A DNA stretch of 64,000 nt from Pomphorhynchus laevis (taxonomy: Eukaryota > Acanthocephala > Palaeacanthocephala > Echinorhynchida > Pomphorhynchidae): assembly GCA_012934845.2 (NCBI GenBank), contig WNNJ02003839.1, positions 434,001-498,000 of the forward strand, given 5' to 3'. How positions within the stretch are numbered: position 1 is the stretch's first letter; the number at the start of each line of letters is the position of its first letter. Of the stretch, positions 62,001-64,000 are shown piece by piece. A program made the position numbers and the translations under genes. The notes under the pieces are model-generated. The model searched no databases. It had not been told where the DNA came from and was given only the letters and a program-made list of their open reading frames with translations.

Positions 62001-62639
62001 ATCAATTTTATTAATTTTCTGATTTTAGAAAACAATTGTTTTTTAGATTTATATATTTTCGGAATTTTTGTCGTGGTCCTCTAAATCTTAAAATAAAGTG
62101 TATTATGTGCTAATCAATCACATCATTTTTTATTTTTTTTTGTTTATTTTAGTGGACTTGTAGGGGCCCGTCTGCATGAGCCATTGTAAAGACAATAATA
62201 AATGTATATATTTTATTTATCAAAGATATTGCCGTATACATGGGAACTTGTATGATAACTTGGTTATTTATGATTGATATGCCCTGTGTTTCAATGAAGA
62301 TACTGTGTATTTCAGAGTCACAACTGTAATGCCAGGTTTCGTCTTGCATGACTAACATAGAATTTAATAAAAAAAACATATAATAATTTTTTCATCTAAT
62401 TAATACAAAGTGTATTATTTTCTGTTTTTAAGTTTTTAAATTTACTTTATATAATCTGCTGATAAATTATTTACTAAAAGTTTGCTTAGTTTATTCTTTA
62501 AAATATTTAAGATTAATAATTTTGTTCCCACCAAAAATTAAAATTACATTAAATTAAATATAAATGTAATTTAAATAATATTCATTTTATACAGAACGTG
62601 AAAATGCTTAAATACTATTCAATAGTAATAAATTGTTTT

Positions 62640-62805
62640 ATTATTAGAGCTGGATCAAAAAAGAATGAAAATTTTACTGATATTTCGCTAACCTCTGTTA
62701 GCATATACATATAATACAATGTTCTGAAGATGCTAACAGAGGTTAGCGAAATATCATCAAATAAAATTTTCCTCTTTTCTTTGATCCAGCTACAATAATT
62801 CTAAA
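62640..62805. repeat. MITE with terminal inverted repeats (copy 2)
   Basis: GAGCTGGATCAAAAAAG at the left pairs with CTTTGATCCAGCT at the right. GATATTTCGCTAACCTCTGT pairs with its inverted partner ACAGAGGTTAGCGAAATATC around a spacer of about 45 nt. Same family as 23424-23659. Confidence 0.8.
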
Positions 62806-62809
62806 TGTC

Positions 62810-64000
62810 GTTTACAGTTGACAGCGATGAAAATTAAAATCGACCATAATAATTTAATTTCCTATCTAGTTAATTTAAAATTTGAATCTCAAAACGAAAC
62901 AATTATGTTAGTCACTTACACCAGTAAGTAGAAATTTGGTTTTTATATAAAAATGATATAAAATAATATCATATTTATATTTATTATATTTATAGCAGAT
63001 TTATTTTTATTTATTTACGTTTTTATTGCAAATGAGAATTAATAAATACTTTCAAACAAATTTGACGCGGTATTAAGGGAACAGAAGAATATGTACATTG
63101 TTTTCGGTATGTAAAAGTATTGAATTGACTGTTTGCATTGATAGAAAATTATTATTTTTTATTCTAAATCAATTACATTTTTCTTATTATAATAAACAAA
63201 ATATTGACGATAATTGAATTATTAACAAATTACATGACATTTGTTGATATAGAATTAATATCGAATAAATTAATTTTAATAAAAATCATTTTAATTGGAA
63301 TTTGAAATTATTATTTTAAAGAATAATACAAGGTTTGTTACCGTAATGGTGTAAACTTAATTTTCTTAATCTGGATAAAAGTTTTCAACCAAAATTTCAT
63401 TCAAAACGATGACAGACCTTCATTATATGACTTAAATATTTTAAAACTGCATACAAGTTGTTCAAACGGTAAACTATAAAATTTGGACTTGATAAATTAT
63501 AGAGTAATCAGCTAATATTTTGTAATTAAAAATAATTAATGGAACCGAGAAAGAATTCCTTTTAATTAATTTAAGCAATTATGATAAATATAATCTAAGA
63601 TTAAAGCGTGAGTTGCTAGGATTTATAGCAATTTACATTTTGATCAAAGTACCTTCCATCTTATATTTTATTTTATAAATAAATATTTTCTTCCTTTTAT
63701 TTTTAATGAATTAAAAACAAAAATTTCATTTTTAATTTAAATTGAAATTTTCAATCTATTATAAAATCGATAAATAAAAATCATTATATGATAGTTGAAC
63801 TTGTCGTTTTAATGTTAACAATCACGCAAATTTTTATAAATTTTTTAAAGAAATGCAGATTTTATAGTCCTTTAGGAGATGCGATCTATCCGTCTCCCCC
63901 AGAACAATACTTGATTTATCCCTAAGCACATCTACACCCACTATACTCCGTACATAACCTGACCTCACTTCTTTTCATCTCAAGGTCTTTAAAACCTGGT
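62810..64000. other. AT-rich DNA to the window end
   Basis: No gene recognised. The last 130 bp (from about 63870) are clearly more GC-rich and may be the edge of another element or gene that continues outside the window. Confidence 0.35.

Noticed and set aside
1-64000. CRISPR arrays, bacterial operons or phage genes
   Set aside because: None seen; spliced genes, LINEs, SINEs and Penelope-like elements show eukaryotic DNA.

Overview
The window is AT-rich, roughly 70% A+T by eye. It looks like nuclear DNA of an invertebrate animal: spliced genes with GT-AG introns (some only 48-67 bp), a brat/ncl-1 type TRIM-NHL gene, and a dense mix of non-LTR, Penelope-like, Gypsy-like and pogo-like elements plus foldback/MITE repeats. 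Short introns and the look of the Gypsy-like fossil would fit a nematode or a similar small-genome invertebrate. The species cannot be fixed from the sequence alone.

Host genes are few. The main one runs from about 17967 to 35470 on + and encodes a Brat/NCL-1 type translational repressor: B-box, BBC coiled coil, and a complete NHL propeller in the last two exons. Two large introns are packed with repeats. A single-exon ankyrin-repeat gene lies at 46422-47309 (+). The last exon of an unrecognised basic protein lies at 50304-50969 (-).

The rest is mobile DNA. Region by region: foldback repeat with a hammerhead-ribozyme-like core (652-1320); LINE and RTE scraps (2156-4520); a second foldback with three hammerhead-like cores (5568-5925); a Rex3-like RTE LINE (8510-14700) split by a Gypsy-like fossil (9345-13105); a foldback of three units (15494-16241); brat with its intronic Penelope-like copies, MITEs and minisatellite (17967-35470); degraded Penelope-like copies, one carrying a 15-bp minisatellite and one abutting a nearly intact RTE with a 17-bp target duplication (36570-42764); a pogo/Tigger-like fossil (43860-45175); tRNA-derived SINEs around a long hairpin with a near-complete hammerhead (48207-49565); more Penelope-like pieces (52250-52900, 54300-54790); a Rex3-like copy (57505-58925); and a LINE with a Cys/His tail (59100-61520).

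The most interesting theme is a Penelope-like element of the permuted Naiad type (N-terminal GIY-YIG, then CxC, then RT). It has an intact 904-codon frame at 31347-34061, antisense in the last brat intron, and many partial copies. Its 3' end carries a conserved block with the words GAAAC and CTGATGA in permuted order, and the terminal motif GTARACTCAGYTARCTGAT. Unrelated small repeats (a repeat at 51 kb, a foldback at 48.5 kb) end in the same terminal motif and also carry hammerhead-like cores. I infer a family of small ribozyme-bearing repeats that may use the Naiad machinery in trans.
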